Shown here piece by piece: positions 1-9,410 of a stretch of DNA of 64,000 nucleotides. The number at the start of each line of letters is the position of its first letter. Position 1 is the stretch's first letter. The stretch covers positions 1,674,001 to 1,738,000 of the forward strand of contig JABFRS010000001.1 of NCBI GenBank assembly GCA_013141055.1, in the 5' to 3' direction. Below the pieces are notes generated by a model. The model was given only the letters and a program-made list of their open reading frames with translations, did not search any database and was not told the DNA's origin. The DNA is from Cyclobacteriaceae bacterium (GTDB lineage Bacteria; Bacteroidota; Bacteroidia; Cytophagales; Cyclobacteriaceae). The position numbers were made by a program, and so were the translations under genes.

Positions 1-1539
1 GTAAATGGAGTTCTCAAATTTCCATTTACCATTCGCAATCACTTCACTACCATGTTAAGTTCATTGAAGGCGGTGAATGAATTGCGTGAAGAGCTTCTTA
101 CCTACCAGCGTGATTTCTTTAAAGGAAGTCTGACAGAAGCCGCAAAAGATCCGGTGAAAGGATATCTGTTTGGATCAAAAGATAAAGCAAGCGTCTTCCA
201 TCTTGCTGAAGTATTATCCCGTCAGCAAATTGATTTTTACAAGCCTGCCGCCACCTCAACTATCAACGGAAAGAATTTTGATAAGGAATCAAGTTATATA
301 GTCCCGCTGAATCAATCTCAATACAGAATGATCAAAGGCATGTTTGGCAAGATCAATCAGTTCAAGGATAGTTTATTCTATGATATTTCAAGCTGGACTT
401 TGCCAATGGCTTTTGGTCTTGACTATGAAGAGCTGAAAGTAGCACCAGCATTGGGAGAAAAAATCTCACAGATTCAGATGCCTGCCGGAAAGATCATTGG
501 CGGAAAGACTCAGTATGCTTATGTGTTTGAAACGTATGGTTTTTATTCACCAAGAGCGTTATATCGTCTTACCAGCCATGGCATACGAACCAAGGTCGCG
601 ACTGAACAATTTTATCATTCTTCAGGCAAAAAATTTGAACCTGGTTCTATCATGGTATCACTGGATAACCAGGATAAAAATCCAGATCAGATTGAAGTTT
701 ATATTCGTGAAATTGCGGAACGCGATGGTATTGATGTCTACGCTTTCAACACAGGACTTGATTATCGTGGAGTAAGTCTTGGCAGCAGTTCCTTTCAGGT
801 ATTGAGAAAGCCCGAAATAGCAATCCTTGTTGATGGAGGTGTTTCAGCTACCGATGCAGGCGAGATCTGGCATCTGCTTGACCAGCGATTTAATATTCCC
901 GTCACCTGCATGCCAACTTCTATCTTCAACAATGCAAATATCAATCGTTATTCAACTCTTATATTTCCGGCAGGTACTTATGCAGGCATTAATGAGAATG
1001 CAAAAGAAAAGCTCAAGATCTGGATACAAAATGGCGGGACTGTAATCGGCTTCGAAAATGCGTTAACATGGTTCAATACTGCAGGGTTGGGGAAATTTGA
1101 CATGAAAAAGGATGAAGAGAAAAAAGAGCCTGCGAAGTCAAAGCCTTATGCTGATCTTGATGAGGCAACAGGAGCTCAGGAAACCAGTGGAGCAATCTTT
1201 GAAGCAGATGTAGATCTCACAAATCCATTGTTATATGGATACTATAATTCAAAAATGCCGATGTTTAAATCCAATAATCTCTTTATGGAAAAAGCGAAGG
1301 GAGCTTATGCCAATCCGTTAACCTATGGCTCAGCTTCTTTACTAACCGGATATATCTCTAAAGTGAATTATGCTAAAATGAAAAATACTTCGGGCATCGG
1401 AGTTACTGCTATGGGAAGAGGACATGTCATAGGATTCACTGAAGACCTTGCATTTCGAGCTTTTTGGTTTGGAACAAACAAGATGCTGATGAATGCTGTG
1501 TATTACGGAAGCTTCTTGCGACCTGAAAGTGCTCGATAG
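1..1539 (+). CDS. M14 family zinc carboxypeptidase, C-terminal part (5' end outside window)
   Basis: The frame is open from base 1, so the Met at 52 is internal and the gene starts upstream of the window. About 512 residues are visible. They match the C-terminal part of the large Bacteroidota secreted M14 carboxypeptidases (usually 800 or more residues), which cleave C-terminal residues of peptides with one zinc ion. The zinc-binding and catalytic residues of M14 lie in the missing N-terminal part, so activity cannot be judged here. Around residues 270-360 there is a DJ-1/glutaminase-like fold: strand AILVDGG, then LIFPAGTY, then a glycine turn in WIQNGGTVIG, which is typical of these long family members. 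The Nramp-like gene starts 6 bases after the stop, so the two are probably cotranscribed. The family call rests on overall resemblance. Confidence 0.8.
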   Translation, partial: VNGVLKFPFTIRNHFTTMLSSLKAVNELREELLTYQRDFFKGSLTEAAKDPVKGYLFGSKDKASVFHLAEVLSRQQIDFYKPAATSTINGKNFDKESSYIVPLNQSQYRMIKGMFGKINQFKDSLFYDISSWTLPMAFGLDYEELKVAPALGEKISQIQMPAGKIIGGKTQYAYVFETYGFYSPRALYRLTSHGIRTKVATEQFYHSSGKKFEPGSIMVSLDNQDKNPDQIEVYIREIAERDGIDVYAFNTGLDYRGVSLGSSSFQVLRKPEIAILVDGGVSATDAGEIWHLLDQRFNIPVTCMPTSIFNNANINRYSTLIFPAGTYAGINENAKEKLKIWIQNGGTVIGFENALTWFNTAGLGKFDMKKDEEKKEPAKSKPYADLDEATGAQETSGAIFEADVDLTNPLLYGYYNSKMPMFKSNNLFMEKAKGAYANPLTYGSASLLTGYISKVNYAKMKNTSGIGVTAMGRGHVIGFTEDLAFRAFWFGTNKMLMNAVYYGSFLRPESAR

Positions 1540-1545
1540 GTAGCA

Positions 1546-2832
1546 ATGAACAAAAACAAAACGCTTTCTTCTGTTATCCTTTGGTCGGTCATCTCTGCCG
1601 CTTTCATTGGACCGGGAACCGTAACAACAGCAGCAACCGCCGGATCCCTGTTCCAACTGAATCTTCTGTGGGCTGTGACTTTTGCCACCATCGCATGCAT
1701 AGTTTTACAGGAGGTTTCCGGTCGGCTTACAATTGTGAGTGGGATGACAATGGGTCAGGCATTGACTAAAAAGTATGGAGAGCAGCAAAGTAGTTGGTTG
1801 AAATTTTTACTGGGCGGACCCGTGATTTTGGGATGTGCCGCTTATGAAGCTGGAAATATTCTTGGTGCTGTTTCAGGTTTAAATCTGATGTCGTCTATTG
1901 ATACGAAGATTCTCACGATCATTATCACAGCGGCCAGCGCATTCATCCTCTGGTCTGGGAAACGAAATACAATTGGATGGCTCATGACATTCCTGGTATT
2001 CCTCATGGGCGTTGCCTTTTTTGCATTGGCCATAGATACTTCGTTTTCCTTTCAGGAGTATTTAAAGTCGTCTCTCACCCCTCAGCTCCCCGTAGGTTCT
2101 GAATTGTTAACATTGGGATTAGTTGGAACAACCATTGTGCCTTACAATGTCTTTCTTGGATCCGGCATCAGTAAGGGTCAGACGGTACCATTGATGCGCA
2201 TTGGACTTACTATCTCTGTTTTGATCGGAGGACTTATCACTGCCGCAATTCTGGTCGCTGGCACTTCCGTAAGATCTTTCTCAAATTTCAATGAGCTGGC
2301 ACAAGCCCTTGTAGAAAATAGCGGACCGATTGGTGGATGGGCACTGGGTATTGGATTATTTGCTGCAGGTTTCTCATCAGCCATTACGTCTCCATATGCA
2401 GCATCGATCATTACTTCTTCTGTTTTCAACTGGAATGAACAGAAACAACGCATCGTCTGGATCTTCGTACTCCTGGTTGGATTTGCTTTTGGGATCAGCG
2501 AAGTAAAGCCTATCCCGGTTATCCTTGCCGTGCAGGCCCTTAATGGACTTGTTCTGCCTCTGCTAACTGCTTACCTGATTTTACTGATCAATGATCCGGC
2601 TATCGTTCCTTCTGAGCATCGTCCTTCGCCATTCTATAATGTAGTGCTTCTGATCATCTTCGGTTCAGTTCTGTTGATGGGATTGAATAACATAGACAAA
2701 TCTGTTTCATCCTGGGTCGCAATGCCAACAGGGCACATCATGCTAATATCAACTATTTCAATCGCGTTGACAGGATATCTGGCACTCAAACTATTTGCGT
2801 GGAATAAAAAAAACAACGGGACTAGATTTTAA
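1546..2832 (+). CDS. Nramp-related divalent metal transporter without the canonical DPGN and MPH motifs
   Basis: This is a 428-residue inner-membrane protein with about 11 hydrophobic segments and the Nramp fold order. The first helix reads AAFIGPGTVTTAATAG. Classical manganese/iron Nramp proteins carry DPGN in this helix, and here the aspartate position is not conserved. In helix 6 the classical MPH motif is replaced by VPYN (in VGTTIVPYNVFLG). Both changed sites are metal ligands in classical members, so transport of Mn or Fe should not be assumed. Nramp-related magnesium transporters and other divergent clades show such changes. The ATG at 1546 follows the peptidase stop by 6 bases. Membrane transport is likely; the substrate is unknown. 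Confidence 0.8.
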   Translation: MNKNKTLSSVILWSVISAAFIGPGTVTTAATAGSLFQLNLLWAVTFATIACIVLQEVSGRLTIVSGMTMGQALTKKYGEQQSSWLKFLLGGPVILGCAAYEAGNILGAVSGLNLMSSIDTKILTIIITAASAFILWSGKRNTIGWLMTFLVFLMGVAFFALAIDTSFSFQEYLKSSLTPQLPVGSELLTLGLVGTTIVPYNVFLGSGISKGQTVPLMRIGLTISVLIGGLITAAILVAGTSVRSFSNFNELAQALVENSGPIGGWALGIGLFAAGFSSAITSPYAASIITSSVFNWNEQKQRIVWIFVLLVGFAFGISEVKPIPVILAVQALNGLVLPLLTAYLILLINDPAIVPSEHRPSPFYNVVLLIIFGSVLLMGLNNIDKSVSSWVAMPTGHIMLISTISIALTGYLALKLFAWNKKNNGTRF

Positions 2833-2854
2833 TCTCCTTGTGCAGAAGATGAGT

Positions 2855-4003
2855 TTAAGCAGTCACTTCATCAAATGCTTTTACAAATGATCTCATCTCG
2901 TCAATTGTTCCAATGCTGACACGACACCACTCTTTTTGTTGGTAATCCCATACACGCATCAGAAATCCTTTCTCTTCCATCTTGGCAAGAATCATTTTGC
3001 CATCTTTCGGAGCTGGAAAGAATACAACGTTGATCAGAGACTTACCATACATGATTTTGTGCTTGTCAAGGTAATCTGTGAGCACTAAGCGTGCTGCAGC
3101 ATTTTTCTCTCTTGTTAATTTCATGAAATCAACATCTCCAAGACTTGCATTAGCTGCAGCGATAGCGGTTTGGTTAATTGGAATGTCACCGGCATACTTG
3201 GCAACACGATTGATAAGATCCGGCTTCGCTACGATATATCCGATTCGCAATCCTGCCAATCCATAAATCTTTGAGAAGGTCTTTGAGACAATTACGTTCA
3301 AATTCTTCTTTACCAATTCAACCATCGAAATCTGCTGTGAAGGTTCCAGAAATTCAATGTAAGCTTCATCAACATACACTGGAACTTTCGTTGAAACTGT
3401 TTCACAAAATGATCTAACTTTTGCCGCATCAACATAAGTCCCGGTTGGATTATTTGGATTACAGATAAAGACAAGTTTTGTGTCGCTCTTTACTGCAGCA
3501 GCCATTGCATCATAATTATGCTCAAGCTTATCGTTGAGATCAACTTTATCCCAGCGGCAATTGAACACCTGGGCAAAATTCATTAGCAACGGAAATGTCG
3601 GATAGGAGGAAACAATACTCCCGCCTTCGATTCCAAAGGCAACGGATGATTGACAAAGAATATCTCCCGACCCTGCACCAAGGTGAATACATTCAGGGGC
3701 AACACCTTCCTTTGCGGCAATCGTCGCCTTCAGAGCAGTAGTTGCATCAAACGGATAACGATTCGCTTCTGTCAGAATTTGAATGATCGCCTGTCTTGCT
3801 TTATCTGATGGGCCGTATGGATTCTCGTTTGAATTCAGTCGGACATTGCCCGAATATTTTTTTTCCCTGCCAAGGAAATCCATTTCAGCTTTACTTACAG
3901 GAGCAGCCATTAATTCCTGAGCAAGAGAGGGAACAAGCGTAAGGCCTGCTGTGAGAGAAAGTGTTGACTTAAACCAACCTCTTCTGTTAGTAATAGATTG
4001 CAT
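2855..4003 (-). CDS. Exported PLP-dependent aminotransferase, HisC-like (class I/II)
   Basis: A 382-residue fold type I aminotransferase close to histidinol-phosphate aminotransferase. The substrate-side motif SNENPYGPS lies near residue 58. The cofactor contact NPNNPTG is near 182, YVDEAYIEF follows, and the PLP lysine is in SKTFSKIYGLAGLRIGY near 241. The N-terminus reads NRRGWFKSTLSLTAGLTLV, a twin-arginine signal followed by a hydrophobic stretch and an Ala-rich cleavage region, so the folded, cofactor-loaded enzyme is probably exported by Tat to the periplasm. Such a location makes a role in histidine synthesis unlikely, and no his genes are nearby. The substrate is unknown. It converges with the Nramp-like gene, leaving 22 bases between the stops. 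Confidence 0.85.
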   Translation of the reverse strand: MQSITNRRGWFKSTLSLTAGLTLVPSLAQELMAAPVSKAEMDFLGREKKYSGNVRLNSNENPYGPSDKARQAIIQILTEANRYPFDATTALKATIAAKEGVAPECIHLGAGSGDILCQSSVAFGIEGGSIVSSYPTFPLLMNFAQVFNCRWDKVDLNDKLEHNYDAMAAAVKSDTKLVFICNPNNPTGTYVDAAKVRSFCETVSTKVPVYVDEAYIEFLEPSQQISMVELVKKNLNVIVSKTFSKIYGLAGLRIGYIVAKPDLINRVAKYAGDIPINQTAIAAANASLGDVDFMKLTREKNAAARLVLTDYLDKHKIMYGKSLINVVFFPAPKDGKMILAKMEEKGFLMRVWDYQQKEWCRVSIGTIDEMRSFVKAFDEVTA

Positions 4004-4055
4004 GCTGCTGTTGTTTATGTGTTATATAAAAATAGCGAATAATCTTTATACGTTG

Positions 4056-5036
4056 TTACCTCCACGGTGCACGACTGGTCATTGTGACAAACGGCTCACC
4101 ATCCAGCACAATCATAGGGTCATTTACATTTTTAGGATGGTTCTTTTTTTCCAGGCGGTAGGATCCCTGGCCGGCCGATTGAGAATTGTAATAAAGCCTG
4201 TCCCCCTGAACGTACCAGGTTCCACGATCAGAGTTCTGGGAAGAAGTCCCACCCGAAATAGCTTCGGTATTGACGCTTCGCGATCCTTCATATGAATAGG
4301 TATAGGTTCCATCTTCTCTAAGAACAATACAGCGGCTTGTTTGAGAATTCTGATTCATGTTGAGATAGCACCACTGACCTACCAGTTCTGGGGCCACTCC
4401 ACCTTTGCCTTTATCGTTGTTAGCCGACGTTTCTGCACTTCCTGATTTGGCATAAATAACCTTCTGTCCATTTGCTGTTAACGTCAATTGTGAGCCAGCG
4501 ATTGAATAGCCAAATCTGGCATCGCCTTGTGCGGATGTGATAATTATAAATCCTTGAGAAACCTTGTACGAAAAAGAGTTACCAAGATAGACGCATGTTC
4601 CATCTGCTTTAAACAGTAATACCTCATTATTACCTGCCCATGTTCCTATCAGTGACCGGTCTGTATTAGTAAAGGTTTGTGTTGCTTTCGACGACAAAGC
4701 AGATGACGAATTTTGATCACCTGCTCCATTCCTTGAAAATAAAACCTTTCCTTCCAGATCACCACCGGAAAGTGTGAGTGAGTTTCCCTGAAGAATATAA
4801 TTATACTTCGTGGTTTCTGTACCAGATGTGATTGAAATGATTGTTGCTTGAGTTGAGAACTTGATTGGATCGCCGTCAAATTCTCCGGAGCCATCTGCCT
4901 GAAGCATCAACGTCATTTGGTAGCCGAATTGATTATTCTGCCAGATTCCAAAAATTTTACCTTGTTGCTGAACTTTCGCTCCGATCTGAGCTGAAGCAGA
5001 AAAAGAAAGGCATAACAAAAAGAGTAATTTTCTCAT
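4056..5036 (-). CDS. Secreted protein with three lipocalin-like repeats
   Basis: The protein has 326 residues. MRKLLFLLCLSFSASAQ is a signal peptide ending in the Ala-Gln common in Bacteroidota. After it come three units of about 85-100 residues that start with G-x-W (FGIWQNNQFG, LIGTWAGNNE, LVGQWCYLNM) and contain a dG(s/t) turn (LQADGSGEF, FKADGTCVY, LREDGTYTY) and a later GxxLxL strand (LQGNSLTLSGG, IAGSQLTLTANG, VQGDRLYYNSQ). This resembles lipocalin-like or copper-resistance NlpE-like small barrels. No enzyme motif is seen. It sits alone between yicC and the aminotransferase, 52 bases upstream of the latter on the same strand. Function unknown. Confidence 0.7.
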   Translation of the reverse strand: MRKLLFLLCLSFSASAQIGAKVQQQGKIFGIWQNNQFGYQMTLMLQADGSGEFDGDPIKFSTQATIISITSGTETTKYNYILQGNSLTLSGGDLEGKVLFSRNGAGDQNSSSALSSKATQTFTNTDRSLIGTWAGNNEVLLFKADGTCVYLGNSFSYKVSQGFIIITSAQGDARFGYSIAGSQLTLTANGQKVIYAKSGSAETSANNDKGKGGVAPELVGQWCYLNMNQNSQTSRCIVLREDGTYTYSYEGSRSVNTEAISGGTSSQNSDRGTWYVQGDRLYYNSQSAGQGSYRLEKKNHPKNVNDPMIVLDGEPFVTMTSRAPWR

Positions 5037-5096
5037 TTGCCGTAAACCGTAAGTGTTACTACAAGTTAAGAAAATCAGGCAATCAAAACCTGATGC

Positions 5097-5975
5097 TTAC
5101 AACACGTTATTTAACTGTTCTTTAATTTTTTCAAGCTCTTCCTTCATGTTGACAACTTCCTTTTGCATCTCAGCATCATTTGCTTTAGATCCAATGGTAT
5201 TGATCTCGCGACCAATTTCCTGTGCAAGGAATGCCAATTTCTTTCCGTTGGACTGAGGCTCTTTCATAACCTTCAGGAAATAATCAAGATGTGTCTTAAG
5301 GCGAACACGCTCCTCGTGTATATCCAGTTTTTCTATATAAAAAATAATCTCTTGTTCAAGACGATTGGAATCAAATCCTTCATCTCCAAAAAAATCCGTA
5401 ATTCCTTTTTTAATCTTCGTTCTGATCTTCTCAATTCTAAGTGGATCAATCTTTTCCACTTTAATTAATGAACCTGCGATTGATGAAATGTAACTTTGAA
5501 ATTTCTCGACAAGAGAAGAACCTTCTGTTTTTCTGAATGAATCACATTGGTCAAGCGCTTCTTTCAAAGTACTTACAAATCGCTCATACATCTGTACATC
5601 AAATGCTTCGCGTTCCTGTGTTTGCTGAACTTCGGGGGATTTTAATGCCAGTTCAAAAAGATTATCATAAGGAGCCATCACCTTATCAGCGAGCTTTTTA
5701 AGCTCAGCATAATGAGCAACAAACATTGCCTCATTATACTGTTGCTGAATTTCCTGAGTTGCTGCTTTTATGTATTCAATGGAAACAGAAACTTTACCCC
5801 GCTCAAGCTTTTCGGTAATAATAGAACGTATTTCAACCTCTTTCTCAGATAATACTCGTGGAATACGAATGCTTAAATCCAGAAATTTAGAGTTGAGGGT
5901 TTTGATTTCTATCTGGAGGGTTGCCTCACCAATAGGAGTCGTTACCTGTCCAAAGCCTGTCATCGATTTGATCAT
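5097..5975 (-). CDS. yicC: YicC family endoribonuclease
   Basis: 292 residues, the normal length for YicC/YloC. The start MIKSMTGFGQ is the family signature and the C-terminal DUF1732 part ends with GSKANDAEMQKEVVNMKEEL, also diagnostic. A central acidic and basic helical stretch lies between. YicC proteins are stress-induced endoribonucleases (shown in E. coli, where YicC affects RyhB decay) and hexamerise around RNA. The gene stands alone on the minus strand, 60 bases upstream of the secreted repeat protein gene. In many bacteria yicC precedes gmk, but gmk is not next to it here. Confidence 0.93.
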   Translation of the reverse strand: MIKSMTGFGQVTTPIGEATLQIEIKTLNSKFLDLSIRIPRVLSEKEVEIRSIITEKLERGKVSVSIEYIKAATQEIQQQYNEAMFVAHYAELKKLADKVMAPYDNLFELALKSPEVQQTQEREAFDVQMYERFVSTLKEALDQCDSFRKTEGSSLVEKFQSYISSIAGSLIKVEKIDPLRIEKIRTKIKKGITDFFGDEGFDSNRLEQEIIFYIEKLDIHEERVRLKTHLDYFLKVMKEPQSNGKKLAFLAQEIGREINTIGSKANDAEMQKEVVNMKEELEKIKEQLNNVL

Positions 5976-6024
5976 GTCAAAAATTTATGACGCAAGATAA
6001 TTAATCCGTGGGCCTTGAAATGGA

Positions 6025-9000
6025 TTAAAAATCATATCCCACCGAAACAACAAGGCGGGGATCTTTGACCTTGTAATTTTCAACCGGCCAGGCAACATCA
6101 AACTTGAGATAATAGCCCAGCATCATGGTTCTGAAGCCTGCTCCATAGCTGTACAACCACGGATTGAGATACTGCTTCAGATCAATCACGAAAGGAGATT
6201 TTTTGACTTGCTCCGTTCTAAGAGTATTTTTTGAGTCAATGGGAGGTTCACCTGTCCAGCTTGTACCGATATCATAAAAAGCAATGAGCTGGAGGTTACG
6301 GAAAAAGTTAGAGGTGACAGGACTGCTTGATAATGCACGAATTAATGGCACTCTAAACTCTGCGCTACCCATTGCAACGCTGGATCCGTACAACGTAGCA
6401 TAATCAAACCCTCGCAGGCTCGTAGCAAATTCAGCAAACAGAAGATTATCATTATAGCCTGACTTTACAGCCAGAGGATTTTTCAAGCCATTGTAATTAG
6501 TCGAGTTTGCAAACCAGTTGTCAACACCACCCAGCACATATTGCTTAGGGGCATTGCCGAAAAATGTTCCGGTATAACCACGAACAGCAAAAACAATCTC
6601 TTTATAGATTTTCTGATAGTGTCTCACATCAAGATAAAGTTGTGAGAAACTCGCATTTTTATTTCCCATTGCTTCATAATGAATGAAATTAATTTTACCA
6701 CGGGTTCCCTCGACGATGTTCATTGCAGAAGAAACGGAATTGTCATAAACAATTTCTGCCTTGCCACCAGTATAGAATTGTGTTTTTGATTCCTGGAATA
6801 CAGGAGGCGTGAGCGCAATTTGATCCGGCCCCAGATCCAGGAAATTTGTGTAGCCAACAAAAGGCTTTAAGGAAACCCTGGTTCTTACACTGATCGGCAA
6901 TGATGCGCCAAACTCAATCTTCTGCCATGAATATTTTTGCCGCATATCATTCACTGGACTTTTTTGTTCAGGATCATGTTGTGTCCAGAAAATTACTTTA
7001 CGATCATACCTTACACTAAAGTCGACACGATGCTTTAAATATTGGAATTCACCATACACGTCACCACTCTTCCAGTCAAACGCTGTTTGTATACCACCCG
7101 TGATCCTGAAGTTCTCAAGAATATCATTCATCTGAGTTTCGAGGCGAATGCTGAACCCGCGTATTGGATCAATAACAAAATTGGTCGTCAGATTTTCATA
7201 GCTGAATTTAGGTTCGTAATCAAAAGGCCCTGTTACTCGTCCAGTCTCACGGGCTTTCATGTAACGACTTAGAAAAGTTTCAGATGGCTTCTTCTCCTTA
7301 ACTGCTTCATCTTCGAATTTATAATCATCTGTATTCAGGTTCTTATCCGGCTTCTTCGTTACAATTGGGGAAATTATTGTGTCCTTCTTTACGGGAGCAT
7401 CTTCAAACGAATAATTATCAGTGTTGATTTCTCCCTTTTTCAATTTTGTTGTGTCGGCAGGAATTATTACCGGTGCCTTTGACTTGAGTGTATCGCCAGC
7501 CAAAGTTTTGGCATTTAAAGTATCACGCTTTTGCTGAAGACGTTCATTGATTAATTGCTTCACAGAAACACCTTGCCTTGACTCTTTTTTGCGTTTTTCA
7601 GTAATGATTTTCGCCTGTTGTCTTTCCTTTCTCTTCGTTGCAGGAGTAAAAATCTGTCGATCAACATTAAAATTTTTCTGAATGTAAATGTCTTCCTTCA
7701 TGTTTTTCAACATGACTACTGCCAGTATTTTATGATCAATATCCAGATCATAATCCCTGATGCTCGACGGAAAATTGGTGACTTGTCCATATACACCAGT
7801 TTGCCTGTTGAACTTGAAAAGATTAAGAATTCCACGCTGGTCGCTGAGATAAAAGAAGTTATTCTCGTCAAGCGCGATTGGATAGAAGTCTTTGCTAAGG
7901 GTGTTTGTGATACGAGTTACAGTGGTAGTGGTCGTATCAAGATCATAGCTGAACAAATTATAGTTCGAGGGTATTTTCGAAAAGTCTTTCTTAATTGTAT
8001 TAGTGGTATCCGTTGTACGGTTGGAACTAAAAACTATTGTATTGGTCTTTGGAATAAAAGAAGGATCAAAGTCATCGAAAAGATCATTAGTCAATCGTTT
8101 GGTCCTTTCTGTACGTGTGCTAAGTAGAAACAAATCATTCTGACCCCCAATATCACCACTGAGGACAGCAAGTCTTCCATTACCTGAAAAGTCAAAACTT
8201 CTGACATTATTGAAATTTTCAAGTGTGCGAGGGATTGTACTTCTTGTACTCAGGTCATAAAGCCAGAAGATGTACTGACCATAGCGAACACCCACTACAC
8301 CGAGAGTATGATCATCCGCCCAACTAATTAAAGGAATATGATAGTCTACTGTTTGCTTAACTACCTTATTGCCTCCGGATAAAATTGTGGTTTCGCGACC
8401 GTTCTCAAGAGATTTTACTTTTACTGTGAACTTTCCACGATCGTTCTCTGCGAATGCAACGTTCTTTCCATCGGGACTGATTTTTATCGTTGTATAAATT
8501 ACCGTCTTCCTGTGCTTCGCTGTAAAACGTTGTGAATCGGAAGGAGGTGTATAGCTTAAGTCAACGAGATCCTGTTCTGAAGAATAAAATTTCCTCCAGT
8601 CTGCCATGAATTGCTTGAACCCAACACCCAGCGTGATGTACAAGCTCTTCTGTTCATTTCTGATAACACGAGTATAATTCAGAATATTGGCAACACTTCC
8701 CTTTCCGTATCGCTCAACAATGTAATTCCAGATCGATTGTCCGATAATCGCTGATTCGGGCCCTGTGAGTTTTAGAGCCTTGTTAGCTTTTTTACTTTTC
8801 ACCAATTGTCTTACGTAATCATCCATCTCTGCATCCCACCCTTTTGCAGCATACAATGATGCGCCATCGACAAACCAATCTGGGATGTTCAGGAGTACAG
8901 CATTTTGAAACATGTCTTTAAGGCTTCCGCCAAACATCATTTCATTGACCATGAGGTCTGATACTTTAAAGATCAGTTCTTCTTTAAACTCATCAAGAGT

Positions 9001-9396
9001 TCCAGGGTGAGCTATCTCTACATATGGCTTGATGAATTCAGTCTGAGCACCTCCATTAAATTGCTGACCAAGGATCCCAACATTACTTTGTTGAAGATCC
9101 GTTACTGAATTGTATAGAAAAACTTTTGTTTTTAGATAAGGAGGATATCCAATGAGGTCGGTGATACGATCAAACTCAGCTTCAAGATATTGAAGAGATT
9201 CCGTTGCTACTTTTCTACGCTCATCATAATAGTAAACGTCGAAGTTTTCAGCACTTACATATTTCCAGTCGAACGTACGGTATTGAACGCGGTTCTTTCC
9301 AAACGCTTCACTGGCATGTTGGGCATGTCCGGGGAGAAAAGAAATAGTAGAAAATATTAATACCGCCGCAACGCGGTAACACACCCTCATTCGCAT
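6025..9396 (-). CDS. Outer-membrane hybrid: peptidase-like N-domain, TolB-type propeller, Omp85-like barrel
   Basis: A very large secreted protein (1123 residues from the ATG at 9396; a TTG at 9414 is also in frame). The start MRMRVCYRVAAVLIFSTI opens a signal peptide that ends PGHAQ. Residues about 30-290 resemble the gluzincin-like domain found in front of TolB-like proteins (NFDVYYYDERR, WFVDGASLYAAKG), but no HExxH is visible. Residues about 300-610 contain PD40 propeller blades (ISPDGKNVAFAENDRGK, DFDPSFIPKTNTIVFSSNR). A low-complexity linker with two near-identical units (NTDNYSFEDAPVKKDTI, NTDDYKFEDEAVKEKKP) leads to about 350 residues that look like a D15/Omp85 barrel ending in VVSVGYDF with the terminal aromatic. 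It follows the FAD oxidoreductase gene by 14 bases. Role at the outer membrane is inferred; substrate unknown. Confidence 0.75.
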   Translation of the reverse strand: MRMRVCYRVAAVLIFSTISFLPGHAQHASEAFGKNRVQYRTFDWKYVSAENFDVYYYDERRKVATESLQYLEAEFDRITDLIGYPPYLKTKVFLYNSVTDLQQSNVGILGQQFNGGAQTEFIKPYVEIAHPGTLDEFKEELIFKVSDLMVNEMMFGGSLKDMFQNAVLLNIPDWFVDGASLYAAKGWDAEMDDYVRQLVKSKKANKALKLTGPESAIIGQSIWNYIVERYGKGSVANILNYTRVIRNEQKSLYITLGVGFKQFMADWRKFYSSEQDLVDLSYTPPSDSQRFTAKHRKTVIYTTIKISPDGKNVAFAENDRGKFTVKVKSLENGRETTILSGGNKVVKQTVDYHIPLISWADDHTLGVVGVRYGQYIFWLYDLSTRSTIPRTLENFNNVRSFDFSGNGRLAVLSGDIGGQNDLFLLSTRTERTKRLTNDLFDDFDPSFIPKTNTIVFSSNRTTDTTNTIKKDFSKIPSNYNLFSYDLDTTTTTVTRITNTLSKDFYPIALDENNFFYLSDQRGILNLFKFNRQTGVYGQVTNFPSSIRDYDLDIDHKILAVVMLKNMKEDIYIQKNFNVDRQIFTPATKRKERQQAKIITEKRKKESRQGVSVKQLINERLQQKRDTLNAKTLAGDTLKSKAPVIIPADTTKLKKGEINTDNYSFEDAPVKKDTIISPIVTKKPDKNLNTDDYKFEDEAVKEKKPSETFLSRYMKARETGRVTGPFDYEPKFSYENLTTNFVIDPIRGFSIRLETQMNDILENFRITGGIQTAFDWKSGDVYGEFQYLKHRVDFSVRYDRKVIFWTQHDPEQKSPVNDMRQKYSWQKIEFGASLPISVRTRVSLKPFVGYTNFLDLGPDQIALTPPVFQESKTQFYTGGKAEIVYDNSVSSAMNIVEGTRGKINFIHYEAMGNKNASFSQLYLDVRHYQKIYKEIVFAVRGYTGTFFGNAPKQYVLGGVDNWFANSTNYNGLKNPLAVKSGYNDNLLFAEFATSLRGFDYATLYGSSVAMGSAEFRVPLIRALSSSPVTSNFFRNLQLIAFYDIGTSWTGEPPIDSKNTLRTEQVKKSPFVIDLKQYLNPWLYSYGAGFRTMMLGYYLKFDVAWPVENYKVKDPRLVVSVGYDF

Positions 9397-9410
9397 AGAT
9401 TCAGTCACTA

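Noticed and set aside
7618..8127. 169-codon open frame on the plus strand inside the outer-membrane hybrid gene
   Set aside because: Antisense to a well-supported gene with propeller motifs; no family features, and the sequence is rich in Ile/Lys as expected for an antisense shadow.
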